Origin: Bacillota bacterium
GTDB taxonomy: Bacteria; Bacillota; Clostridia; Tissierellales; Sedimentibacteraceae
Assembly (NCBI GenBank): GCA_023453025.1
Contig: JAEXUD010000058.1
Span: forward strand, 6,657-70,656
DNA length: 64,000 bases
Reading direction: 5' to 3'
Part shown: positions 17,537 through 25,834 of the stretch, piece by piece
How positions within the stretch are numbered: position 1 is the stretch's first letter
Layout: each line of letters starts with the position of its first letter
Program-made: the position numbers and the translations under genes
The notes under the pieces: model-generated
The model's input: the letters and a program-made list of their open reading frames with translations, nothing else
Database searches by the model: none
Told to the model about the DNA's origin: nothing

Positions 17537-18538
17537 TTATATTACTTTAACAACATCATTCATTTCATTTATCAATTCTGAAGCAGACGGGAAAGGATTC
17601 ATAACAGTCCAAAAACTTACTCCTGCCAGGCCATATTCATTCACAAGGTTAAGCTTTGCTCTTAAACTTCTTTCATCTTCAAACCAAACTACGTGACGGC
17701 GCCCTTGCATGTCGGTATATTCATAAAATGGTGCCTGGGCTGTTTCATCAAATTGAATTTGTACGCCTACGCTTGCTGCCCTGGAAATTGCCTCCGGAAT
17801 AGATAAATTTTCAGCTTCTGACTCACCCTGTACAAAAGGCAGTGTCCAATCATATCCATAGTTCGGTATTCCAATTAAAATTTTGTCAGCCGGTATTTGT
17901 GTCAAGCCATATTCTATTACTTGTCTTACATTGTTTATAGGTGCCACAGCCATTGGAGGACCGTAAGTATACCCCCATTCATATGTCATCAGGAGTGCCA
18001 GGTCGGCTGCATTTCCCAAGCCCTGATAATCATGGCCCTCATACAGGAGACCCGGTTGCTCGGTATAGGTTTTTGGAGCTAATGCAACTAATGTAACGGC
18101 TCCTATTGCATTAAGTCTTTCTTCCATTTGCCGTACTAATTGAACATATTCATCTGCATCATCTGCAAATATAAATTCGAAGTCAAAATCTACTCCATAA
18201 TAATCTTTTGCTAAAACTGCATTATAAACATTATTTACTAACCTGTTTCTTGCTTCAGGGTTGTTTAAAACCTGACTTGCAAGCTCATTGCTGAAATTAC
18301 CCTGTTCATCTAAGGGCGTCAGTACCATTAAAGGTGCCACACCGCTTCTGTAAGCATCCTGAATTAAACCTTCATCAGATAATGGTATTAAATCACCATC
18401 TTCTGTAAAGCCATAGCTAAAGGAAGACACATATGTTAAATTGTCGGCCCATTGTTGGAAAACCATACGATTTATAAAAGGATATGCATATCCGACAACT
18501 ATTATTGGTCTGTTTTGTAAAGCTCTTATATAATACAA
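17537..18538 (-). CDS. Glycoside hydrolase family 18, spore-peptidoglycan type
   Basis: A protein of about 333 aa with a single GH18 barrel like the catalytic part of Bacillus YaaH and YdhD, which act on spore cortex or coat peptidoglycan. The catalytic strand YYGVDFDFEF near residue 120 keeps the D-x-D-x-E triad. LMTYEWGYTYGPPMAVAP and IGIPNYGYDWTLPF are typical GH18 blocks. It lacks both LysM repeats and a signal peptide, unlike YaaH, which suggests action in the mother cell during sporulation. AGGAGG overlaps the upstream GTG (near 18547) but is well spaced from the TTG three codons later, so I use the TTG. Confidence 0.88.
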   Translation of the reverse strand: MYYIRALQNRPIIVVGYAYPFINRMVFQQWADNLTYVSSFSYGFTEDGDLIPLSDEGLIQDAYRSGVAPLMVLTPLDEQGNFSNELASQVLNNPEARNRLVNNVYNAVLAKDYYGVDFDFEFIFADDADEYVQLVRQMEERLNAIGAVTLVALAPKTYTEQPGLLYEGHDYQGLGNAADLALLMTYEWGYTYGPPMAVAPINNVRQVIEYGLTQIPADKILIGIPNYGYDWTLPFVQGESEAENLSIPEAISRAASVGVQIQFDETAQAPFYEYTDMQGRRHVVWFEDERSLRAKLNLVNEYGLAGVSFWTVMNPFPSASELINEMNDVVKVI

Positions 18539-18655
18539 TATCTTCACCTCCTGGTACAGTATATGAGGTTTTTAATAAAGTGATATAAATTGTGTCCGTG
18601 TGATACTTACTTTTATTTATCAGAAACAAAAAATTCAAAGACTGTCTTCCCTGTT

Positions 18656-19072
18656 TTATTTATGCTCTATTTCGGTAACACATTCGTTTTTTATTTTTCC
18701 GACCAGAAATTGCAGTGCATCTATTACATGTGGTCTGATGTCGCCGCCGATCAGCACATACATTATGTCATCACCAACATTGAGGATACCTTTATTAAGC
18801 CAAACCCTGACATGAAAAACACCTGTCATCTTGTAGGTTTCCTCTATTGCTTGATTCACCTTGTCAGCGTCATAATTAAACTCCATGCCTTTTACCAGGG
18901 TACCGTCATCTATACCCTGTCTTACCATTGCTTTTGGTGTCTGACGGACTACTCCGTTATGAACTAAATACATGCCCTCCTGTGACGACACAGAATCAGC
19001 TTTAGCTTCCTTCAGCCATTGATCTATTGATGGTGAAGCTTTGGGAAATGTCCCCGTATTTTCGTTATTCAT
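18656..19072 (-). CDS. moaE: MoaE-like molybdopterin synthase catalytic subunit
   Basis: A 138-aa protein of the MoaE family. In the known pathway MoaE and the sulfur carrier MoaD convert precursor Z to molybdopterin. The Clostridia form is recognised by SIDQWLKEAKAD, GMYLVHNGVVRQTPKA near residue 35, VRVWLNKGILNVGDDIMYVL near 88, and the C-terminal Lys-rich FLVGKIKNECVTEIEHK. No moaD, moaA, mog or molybdoenzyme gene is close by, so the context does not confirm the pathway. AGGAG is six bases before the ATG. It lies 52 bp downstream of nothing related on the same strand. Confidence 0.85.
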   Translation of the reverse strand: MNNENTGTFPKASPSIDQWLKEAKADSVSSQEGMYLVHNGVVRQTPKAMVRQGIDDGTLVKGMEFNYDADKVNQAIEETYKMTGVFHVRVWLNKGILNVGDDIMYVLIGGDIRPHVIDALQFLVGKIKNECVTEIEHK

Positions 19073-19124
19073 AGTATACTCCTGAATTTTATTTGTTTGT
19101 GTATTATATCATATAAATTTGAGC

Positions 19125-20009
19125 TTAATAAAATAAAAATGTTAAATAGCTTGTTGTTTCTTCCATCTTTTTTTGAAGAATAAGCTCTGAATTGCTGTGA
19201 TTTAACAGCTTCATATCAGATGAATCCAGCTTATCCATCATTTTAATCATTGTAACAATGCTTACCGGAGAATCCATATTGTCATTGGTAAAGGACATTA
19301 TTTGGTTAATATTTTTATTTTTAATCGCTTCAAGGCTGATTGAATCCATTTTTTCTGCCTCTTCTAAATTCAAATAATGGGAAAAATCAACCGACGCAAT
19401 AAACAGTGTCCTGTCCTTGTCAACCAGATTGCTCAAATCTTCAACTATCTTGTCAAGATCCTTCAGCTTAGTTTGCCTTGTTATAACAAGTGTAACTATT
19501 TTTACATCATCTAAATAATACTTGATAAACGGCACTATGGTTGATGTGGAATGCTCCATGGCCAGCTTATCGTCATCTTCGATTATGATGTTGTTTTTTA
19601 ACAGCTCCCCGGTAATATCCTCGTCAGTCTGCAGCACGCCCGCTGGCGTCTGCCAATCCTTAAGTGTAGTAAAAATTTTTCCCATCATAATACTTTCATG
19701 ATCCGGTCCAATCAGAACCACAGTTTCATAATCATGATTTTTTACATTTTGAAAAACCTCATGAATCAAATCACCGGCAACTAAATGGTGCGGCAGTATA
19801 ACTCCTCGTATACTGCCTGCGCCGTCATACGGTTCGAATTCTTTGATATTAACAAAATCAACAGGATTGTAATACAGACATTCCATATTGTTTTTGCTGT
19901 TAAAATAGTCTGAATTTGTTTGTTCTTCCTTCTCTTTATAAATACTGATGATTAATGTCAATACAATAATTATTGATATAATAGTTGATGTTTTAGGTAT
20001 TTTATTCAA
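19125..20009 (-). CDS. Membrane-anchored MEMO1-like protein (AmmeMemoRadiSam protein B family)
   Basis: A 294-aa protein. After an N-terminal transmembrane segment (about residues 9-25) comes a MEMO domain with GVILPHHLVAGDLIHEV, VVLIGPDHES, EHSTSTIVPFIKYY and FIASVDFSHYLNLEEA. The conserved histidines correspond to the metal-site histidines of MEMO1 and related extradiol dioxygenases. In the usual system this protein is cytosolic and accompanies AMMECR1 and a radical SAM enzyme, and neither is seen here. The anchor suggests it sits outside the membrane. It starts with a TTG 23 bp after the alpha-2-macroglobulin-like gene, so the two are probably cotranscribed. Confidence 0.85.
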   Translation of the reverse strand: MNKIPKTSTIISIIIVLTLIISIYKEKEEQTNSDYFNSKNNMECLYYNPVDFVNIKEFEPYDGAGSIRGVILPHHLVAGDLIHEVFQNVKNHDYETVVLIGPDHESIMMGKIFTTLKDWQTPAGVLQTDEDITGELLKNNIIIEDDDKLAMEHSTSTIVPFIKYYLDDVKIVTLVITRQTKLKDLDKIVEDLSNLVDKDRTLFIASVDFSHYLNLEEAEKMDSISLEAIKNKNINQIMSFTNDNMDSPVSIVTMIKMMDKLDSSDMKLLNHSNSELILQKKMEETTSYLTFLFY

Positions 20010-20032
20010 TTTGTAACCAGCCTGAAATTATT

Positions 20033-23000
20033 TTAATTAATGGTTAATACGCTTTTGTCAACATAATTTAAATTTGCTTCAAATGCTTCTTTGATTACCG
20101 CATAGTCAACTGTATATTCTCCTTTTTGTGCCGCCTGCATATAAAATACTATGGGAGCAATTGCCGAATGCTTATTATAAAAGTAATCAAACTTTAATTT
20201 TTGACCGTCAATATCAGACCTGTAAGTGTCCGGGCCTGCTTCTATATACCTGAATCCGGATGGAATTACATATGTTATCTCATATTGTCCATATTCTATT
20301 TCAGAAGCAAAGCCGGGCATAATTTCTACCTTTACTATATCCGACTGATTGTAGTTTGTTTGTTCAGTTGATTTGTCCCTTTGCACATAGCTTATTTTAA
20401 TTGAGATATCATCAGTCCTGTGTTTGTCTAAATCATCCTTGTTGCCTGACGCATCTACTTTGCATGCAATGCTTCCGTTAATTTTACTGAATTTTATATC
20501 TTTTATTTTTTCCTTTGGCACTGCAAAGCTTTCCCTGTCAAACAGCTTCAATTTATATGTTTTCCCTGTACCGTCTGTAGTTACAGTCACCTCTCCGAAC
20601 AAATCCTTGATTTCATCCAGCTTCATAATATCTCTGTTCATAATATAAATCAGCTGTTCGAAATTGCTCAGGGTTTCATTGGATGGCTTGTTATAAATAT
20701 ATCGGAACATTTTGTCTCCGGTTTCAAAGTCATTAAGCTTTACCCCCAAAACAGCCAAAAGCGCCGTAAGCTCATAATTATCTGTACTGTTTTGATTATT
20801 GTCATAGTATAAGTAGTCACCTGATTTTATTAAGCTGCTTGTCAGTTCCCTGTAATATTTATTGGCTTTCTTGTTATCTCCCAGCTCTGCAAGTGCAAGT
20901 GACAAATACAATTTATCTCTTACTCCCAGTTCAGACGGATGATTTTCAAGCAAATCATAGATAGTAAGCAATACCGGTTCTTTATAATTGCTTAATCCCC
21001 ACAAGGATGCGGCAATGTTTGTATTGTACTCTGCATTGTTTTCAACATAATATTTAAAGTAATATCTGAATTTGGAATTTAAGCTTTCATCATCTGTCAA
21101 ATAAGACAGCTTGGCTGTTACCTCCATATCAGCAGAAGAATATGGAAACAGTTTGTATCCTCTTTCATTTTCCGATTCATATTCTGTTATTTTACTTATG
21201 AGATCCTCCTCGTCAAATTCTAAATTTGTTTTGAAATATTCGTTTATGTATTTTCCGGCTATCATAGAACAAACTGTCTGGTCCAGTCTTCTGCCATAGC
21301 TTGATGAAATGGCATCCAGACTATTGTAAAAATCCGAGCTGCTTTCATTGAGAAGTGTGATGACAGGATTGGAATACACTTCTTCCAGTACAGTGTCCTC
21401 GGTAATTTTGTAATAATCCGTGTTATTGAAATATACATATGAATCTGCTACATTAAATTCTTCTTTAATTGCATCCTTGTTGTTTTTACTGCTTGCCGTT
21501 ACATATATTTCATAATTCCCTTCGTTTAGTTTTCCTAATAATACATTGGTATAACTGCCCGTGATGCCTTTTTGCTCAAAATCTGTTTTTTTGCCTGTTT
21601 CTTTATTTTCAACAGTTATCTTGTAATCAACCTCTTCAGATTTTACTGTGTCAGTACCAAATACTCTTAATGCCGCATTGATGTTATCATCCTTCAAATA
21701 TTCCCTGCCCATTATTAAATCTACAAAGAACGGTAAGCTGACAGTTATATTTTTGGTTCCGCTGCCGGCATAGAGCTTATCTGATATAGCCTGGTATGTT
21801 ATCCTCCATGAGGTAAGATTGTCGGGCAATTTGAATTTTAATGCTGCCTTGCCGCTTTTATCGGTTGTTACCGTTCTGAACATGGCAGTGTCTTCAAAAT
21901 CATCCCTGAAGGCATTGTCATTTCCACCGCCTCCGCCCTTTTCGGCGCCGCCGCTGCCTGATGTGTTTATATCCATGTTTGAAAGATATTCTTTAATCAA
22001 GCCTGTATGAAATGAATATGTATATAAGTCATCTAATGTTCTGACATATTTTTCAAATAATGCAAAATAAGCCTCATCAACAACGCTTACATTTACATCA
22101 GCTGCACATGGATTTTTATTTTCGTCATATGCTTTTATATTTAGTGTTACTTCCTCACCCGGCTTATAGTTCTCTTTGTCTGTAACCGCATCAAAATATA
22201 TCTGTCTTTCTGTTCTGTCATAATATATAAATCCCGTCACCGGATACATGTATCCGTTTTTGATGTATGCTCCTTGAATTGATACATTAGGGATAAAAGC
22301 TTCGTCAAAATCATATTGTATATTTGTACCGTCAAAAAACTTACAGTCAATTAAGCCGTTTCTTGCGAACATCAGTAACAGATTATCATTATCCGTGCTT
22401 ACTGCCGTCTCGTTGTTATAGCTTACTTCCATATTTACAGCATCACCTGACCTGTAGCTTTCCTTGGTGTCTGCCTTTTCCAGACTGTAGTAAAGTCTTT
22501 CATATGGTATATACCTGCCGTGGATATATGCTTCCTCTTCAATATTTTCATTGACTTCATCATAGCAGGATGCGATTATCCTGTAGCTTCTGTTTTCGTC
22601 ATAATTGGGGATTTCTATACCAGCAATTCCCGAAGAAATATTTACATCCTCATGATAGACTGTATTTTCAACCAATCTGTAATCATATATTGTATTATTG
22701 ACCTTATTGACGTAGTCATATAATTCTTTGATTTTAATTTTTTCATAATAGCCTTCAATAATTCTTACATTAACCGTATCATCTAATGGCTTGCCTCTGA
22801 GCTCACTGTAGTCACCTGTTTGATCTGTGCTATAGTCCTCAATTACCAATTCATGCAATAAAATATCTACAGCTGCCGGATTTTCATAATCTATATTTAC
22901 TTCAAGCATTTTATTTTTGGGGAATACTTTAAAATTGTCCCAAAGACTTACTGACGTATTCTCTGCTTCCTTGTTGTAGCAATATAAATCTATATTAACT

Positions 23001-24886
23001 GGTCTCCAGCTGCTGCTTTTAGCTTCAGTGTTTATTTTAACCTCTGCTTCTCCATTTTCATTCAATGTGATTTCATTGTCCATATCCTCATAGACTACAG
23101 AGCCATATGCAAAGCTGCCGTAAGTATGCGTATTAAACATGATCTTGAAATTTGGCACCGGACTGCCGTCAAAAAAGCCGGCATTAACTTTATAGATTAG
23201 TTCATCACCTCTGTACATAACCTTTTTACTTAATTCACCGCTCATTGTATAAAGGGGCTTGGTATATTTTCTTACTTCAATATATTTTGTAGACAGCTTG
23301 ATATCATTATCATATACCTCAACACGCAGGCTGCCGGATGCTGTATTATTTAAATTGAATTGTGCCGTATATGTTCCGATATCTGTCAATTCAACCTGCT
23401 TGCTGTCCAGTATCAATTCTGTTCCTGATTCCACAAGATTGATTTTTACCTTGTTGACAGTATTTTCGTCTCTGTATCTTGCAAACCCCCAGACATTTAC
23501 TGTATCTGTGTTCATGTAGACAGGTCTGTCTGTATCTATATATCTAAAGGATTCCGATGCTTCACTTAAATTTCTGTAATAATAGTTTTGAAAAAGAGCA
23601 CTGTCCGCATAAATAAAATCATTGTACCCTTTGGCTGCGACTCTTAAAAATACTGTTTCATAGTCATCTGCCTTCTTCCTGCTGATTAATGTTCCGTTTT
23701 CATCAGTCACTCCTATATTTTTGTCATTTAGAATTATATTGGCATCCTGAATACCATTGCCGCTCACGGTTTCCCCTGCAAATACCAACACCTGCTCTTC
23801 AAAAATGGCATTGTAAACCAGCATATCGTTTATTTGCATAAATAAATATGAATTTTCGACAAAACCTTCCGCGCTTAGTTCCAGCAAATAGTAGCCCTTT
23901 TTCATGTCATCGGGCAATTCAAAAATTGCTTTGTTTCTATAAGAGTATCTTTCATCTATAAATGGCTTTTGTTTTATTGAATTTATGCTTACTAAATTAT
24001 TGGTGTTTTTTATATCCTCCGGAAATTTGCCTGTTTCGGCATACAGTCTTACATCCTTGGCAAATTCATCGTCGGTTTTATACTGATATATATTGATTGT
24101 AAATTCCGCTTCGGTATATTGATTGCCTATGTATGCACCGACTAATTTAGCGTTATTCTCACTTATATTTATTAAAGGATTGTCAAAGTAAATTTCAGCA
24201 TCTGAATTTCTTTCTGTAATGAAGCTGAAGGTATAATCTTCTTTTAATCGTTCAGTGCCGCCTTTTAATCCATAACCCTTTTTAACTGTAACTGTATATC
24301 TTGTATTGTGCTCCAGGCTTTCCGGAGCAAAAATAACACAATTGTCCTTATAAATGAATCTTCCTTCTGCTTTAGGCTCAATTTCGAAATAATTGTCTAT
24401 ATCTTCAAAATCCTTAAGCGAAAAGTATATTTCTATACCTGAATTAACAGGGACATAGCTGCTTCCATCGGAAGGAATGGTATTTTCTATTTTGAATTCT
24501 TTTTTAGTTTGAAATGCCCAGGAATATTCAAAAGGTCCATCCATTAATTTTGCCTGATAAATCTTATTATTTTCCAGTTCGGTTGACGGAATAATATTGT
24601 AGATGGTCTTTGATACCTCTTCAATTTTAAATTCCTTTTCGGGAATAAGCTGAAGGTTATCCTTGATAAAGTTTTTGCTTATATTTTCCCTGCTGGTTAA
24701 TTGAAAACCGGAAGAATTGTCAATGCCCTGATTGTCAGACTTAATTGCGGTAAGATCAAATTTATTTTCATCATATTGTATATCTGTCTTTTCAGCCGGC
24801 TGATCGACCGGATTTGTATTTTTATCGGAACATGCTGTTATTATAAGGCAAATACACAGTATTGATGCTGTTATTCTTTTATACAT
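20033..24886 (-). CDS. Alpha-2-macroglobulin-like lipoprotein without thioester
   Basis: A 1617-aa surface lipoprotein. The lipobox IITAC lies at residues 16-20. A Big_5-type Ig domain (about 120-225) is followed by MG domains rich in beta strands, then a Gly-rich loop GSGGAEKGGGGGN near residue 985 in the bait-region position. After it come the A2M core (TAMFRTVTTDKSGKAALKFKLPD) and an alpha-helical complement-like domain near 1190-1500. Bacterial A2Ms trap proteases through a CLEQ or CGEQ thioester. Here the matching spot reads RRLDQTVCS, so the reactive cysteine is missing. A structural or protease-baiting role without covalent capture is likely. GGAGG precedes the ATG. Confidence 0.9.
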   Translation of the reverse strand: MYKRITASILCICLIITACSDKNTNPVDQPAEKTDIQYDENKFDLTAIKSDNQGIDNSSGFQLTSRENISKNFIKDNLQLIPEKEFKIEEVSKTIYNIIPSTELENNKIYQAKLMDGPFEYSWAFQTKKEFKIENTIPSDGSSYVPVNSGIEIYFSLKDFEDIDNYFEIEPKAEGRFIYKDNCVIFAPESLEHNTRYTVTVKKGYGLKGGTERLKEDYTFSFITERNSDAEIYFDNPLINISENNAKLVGAYIGNQYTEAEFTINIYQYKTDDEFAKDVRLYAETGKFPEDIKNTNNLVSINSIKQKPFIDERYSYRNKAIFELPDDMKKGYYLLELSAEGFVENSYLFMQINDMLVYNAIFEEQVLVFAGETVSGNGIQDANIILNDKNIGVTDENGTLISRKKADDYETVFLRVAAKGYNDFIYADSALFQNYYYRNLSEASESFRYIDTDRPVYMNTDTVNVWGFARYRDENTVNKVKINLVESGTELILDSKQVELTDIGTYTAQFNLNNTASGSLRVEVYDNDIKLSTKYIEVRKYTKPLYTMSGELSKKVMYRGDELIYKVNAGFFDGSPVPNFKIMFNTHTYGSFAYGSVVYEDMDNEITLNENGEAEVKINTEAKSSSWRPVNIDLYCYNKEAENTSVSLWDNFKVFPKNKMLEVNIDYENPAAVDILLHELVIEDYSTDQTGDYSELRGKPLDDTVNVRIIEGYYEKIKIKELYDYVNKVNNTIYDYRLVENTVYHEDVNISSGIAGIEIPNYDENRSYRIIASCYDEVNENIEEEAYIHGRYIPYERLYYSLEKADTKESYRSGDAVNMEVSYNNETAVSTDNDNLLLMFARNGLIDCKFFDGTNIQYDFDEAFIPNVSIQGAYIKNGYMYPVTGFIYYDRTERQIYFDAVTDKENYKPGEEVTLNIKAYDENKNPCAADVNVSVVDEAYFALFEKYVRTLDDLYTYSFHTGLIKEYLSNMDINTSGSGGAEKGGGGGNDNAFRDDFEDTAMFRTVTTDKSGKAALKFKLPDNLTSWRITYQAISDKLYAGSGTKNITVSLPFFVDLIMGREYLKDDNINAALRVFGTDTVKSEEVDYKITVENKETGKKTDFEQKGITGSYTNVLLGKLNEGNYEIYVTASSKNNKDAIKEEFNVADSYVYFNNTDYYKITEDTVLEEVYSNPVITLLNESSSDFYNSLDAISSSYGRRLDQTVCSMIAGKYINEYFKTNLEFDEEDLISKITEYESENERGYKLFPYSSADMEVTAKLSYLTDDESLNSKFRYYFKYYVENNAEYNTNIAASLWGLSNYKEPVLLTIYDLLENHPSELGVRDKLYLSLALAELGDNKKANKYYRELTSSLIKSGDYLYYDNNQNSTDNYELTALLAVLGVKLNDFETGDKMFRYIYNKPSNETLSNFEQLIYIMNRDIMKLDEIKDLFGEVTVTTDGTGKTYKLKLFDRESFAVPKEKIKDIKFSKINGSIACKVDASGNKDDLDKHRTDDISIKISYVQRDKSTEQTNYNQSDIVKVEIMPGFASEIEYGQYEITYVIPSGFRYIEAGPDTYRSDIDGQKLKFDYFYNKHSAIAPIVFYMQAAQKGEYTVDYAVIKEAFEANLNYVDKSVLTIN

Positions 24887-25021
24887 AATAACCTCCTTGT
24901 TACATCTTTTGATAACATTATACTATAAATTCATTTAAGCTTCTACCACAATTTGTAAATTCATTTTATCAGTACCTTAATTTTTATATCGGCATAATAT
25001 AATGCAGGAGGGATTTAAATT

Positions 25022-25705
25022 ATGAGATATGCAGAAAAAGCACAAATAAAAATGCAGACTTTTGAAGAGACATTTATATATGAGGATGTTGAGGTTATGA
25101 CTCTCACTATCAAATACCCCGTGATAAAGGTGTATAAGAGCCCCGATGCACAGGTCAAAATCAATAATCAGATAGCTATTGAGGTTAATGAATATTTCAG
25201 ATATGTATCAGATATTTTATATGAACAGGCAATAAATGATTACAAGAATGCAATGGAAAATGACTTTCCGTTCCATGGCTATGAAGCTATTATGGAATAT
25301 GTAATAACTTATAACAACAACTGCTTTTTAAGTTATTATATCGACAAGTATGAATTTACAGGCGGAGCTCACGGAAATACCATAAGAAGCTCTGATACAT
25401 TTGAATTAAGAAGTGGAACAGAAATTCCGCTTTATTGTTATTTTAAGGAGGGAACTGATTACAGGCGATTGCTTACCAATGAAATGATAAAGCAGGCAGG
25501 CAGCAGATTAAAAGATAATCCGGGCATTTATTTCGATGATTATAAATCATTGATTATAAAAAATTTTGATGAAGACAATTATTTTCTTACACCGGAGGGG
25601 CTGGCTGTCTATTATCAGCAATATGACATAGCTCCGTATTCCACAGGGATAGTTGTATTTACCGTTCCATACAAAACAATAGGCTGGTACCCCAGCTGCA
25701 ATTGA
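25022..25705 (+). CDS. DUF3298/DUF4163 domain protein (RsiV/PdaC-like)
   Basis: A 227-aa protein. The N-terminal half matches the DUF4163 type (VEVMTLTIKYPVIKVYKS, NNQIAIEVNEYFRYV). The second half is the DUF3298 fold: SYYIDKYEFTGGAHGNTIRSSDTFELRSG near residue 105, and VVFTVPYKTI close to the end. The same pair occurs in the lysozyme-sensing anti-sigma factor RsiV and the deacetylase PdaC. Here there is no transmembrane segment or signal peptide and no sigma-factor gene beside it, so sensing through a membrane anchor is excluded. It is transcribed away from the A2M-like gene. GGAGG precedes the ATG. Confidence 0.85.
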   Translation: MRYAEKAQIKMQTFEETFIYEDVEVMTLTIKYPVIKVYKSPDAQVKINNQIAIEVNEYFRYVSDILYEQAINDYKNAMENDFPFHGYEAIMEYVITYNNNCFLSYYIDKYEFTGGAHGNTIRSSDTFELRSGTEIPLYCYFKEGTDYRRLLTNEMIKQAGSRLKDNPGIYFDDYKSLIIKNFDEDNYFLTPEGLAVYYQQYDIAPYSTGIVVFTVPYKTIGWYPSCN

Positions 25706-25730
25706 TATCAACCAAAATTAACCTTGATTC

Positions 25731-25778
25731 TGTGGACGGACCTTAAAATGGATATTATTATGGAGACGGACTTTAAAA
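25731..25778. repeat. Tandem pair of GGACGGAC-type repeats
   Basis: TGTGGACGGACCTTAAAA (25731-25748) and TGGAGACGGACTTTAAAA (25761-25778) are near-identical direct copies 30 bp apart. The same core (GGACGGATCTTA) occurs as an inverted pair at 37053-37128. Confidence 0.6.
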
Positions 25779-25808
25779 CCCCTCAAAATTATTCTCTGAG
25801 GGGTTTTT
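25779..25808. terminator. Bidirectional terminator between the DUF3298 and SLH genes
   Basis: CCCCTCA (25779-25785) and TGAGGGG (25797-25803) form a stem with an 11-base loop. It is flanked by AAAA and TTTTT, so it can end both convergent transcripts. Confidence 0.85.
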
Positions 25809-25834
25809 ATTTGTATTGGAGAGATTAATCGTGT

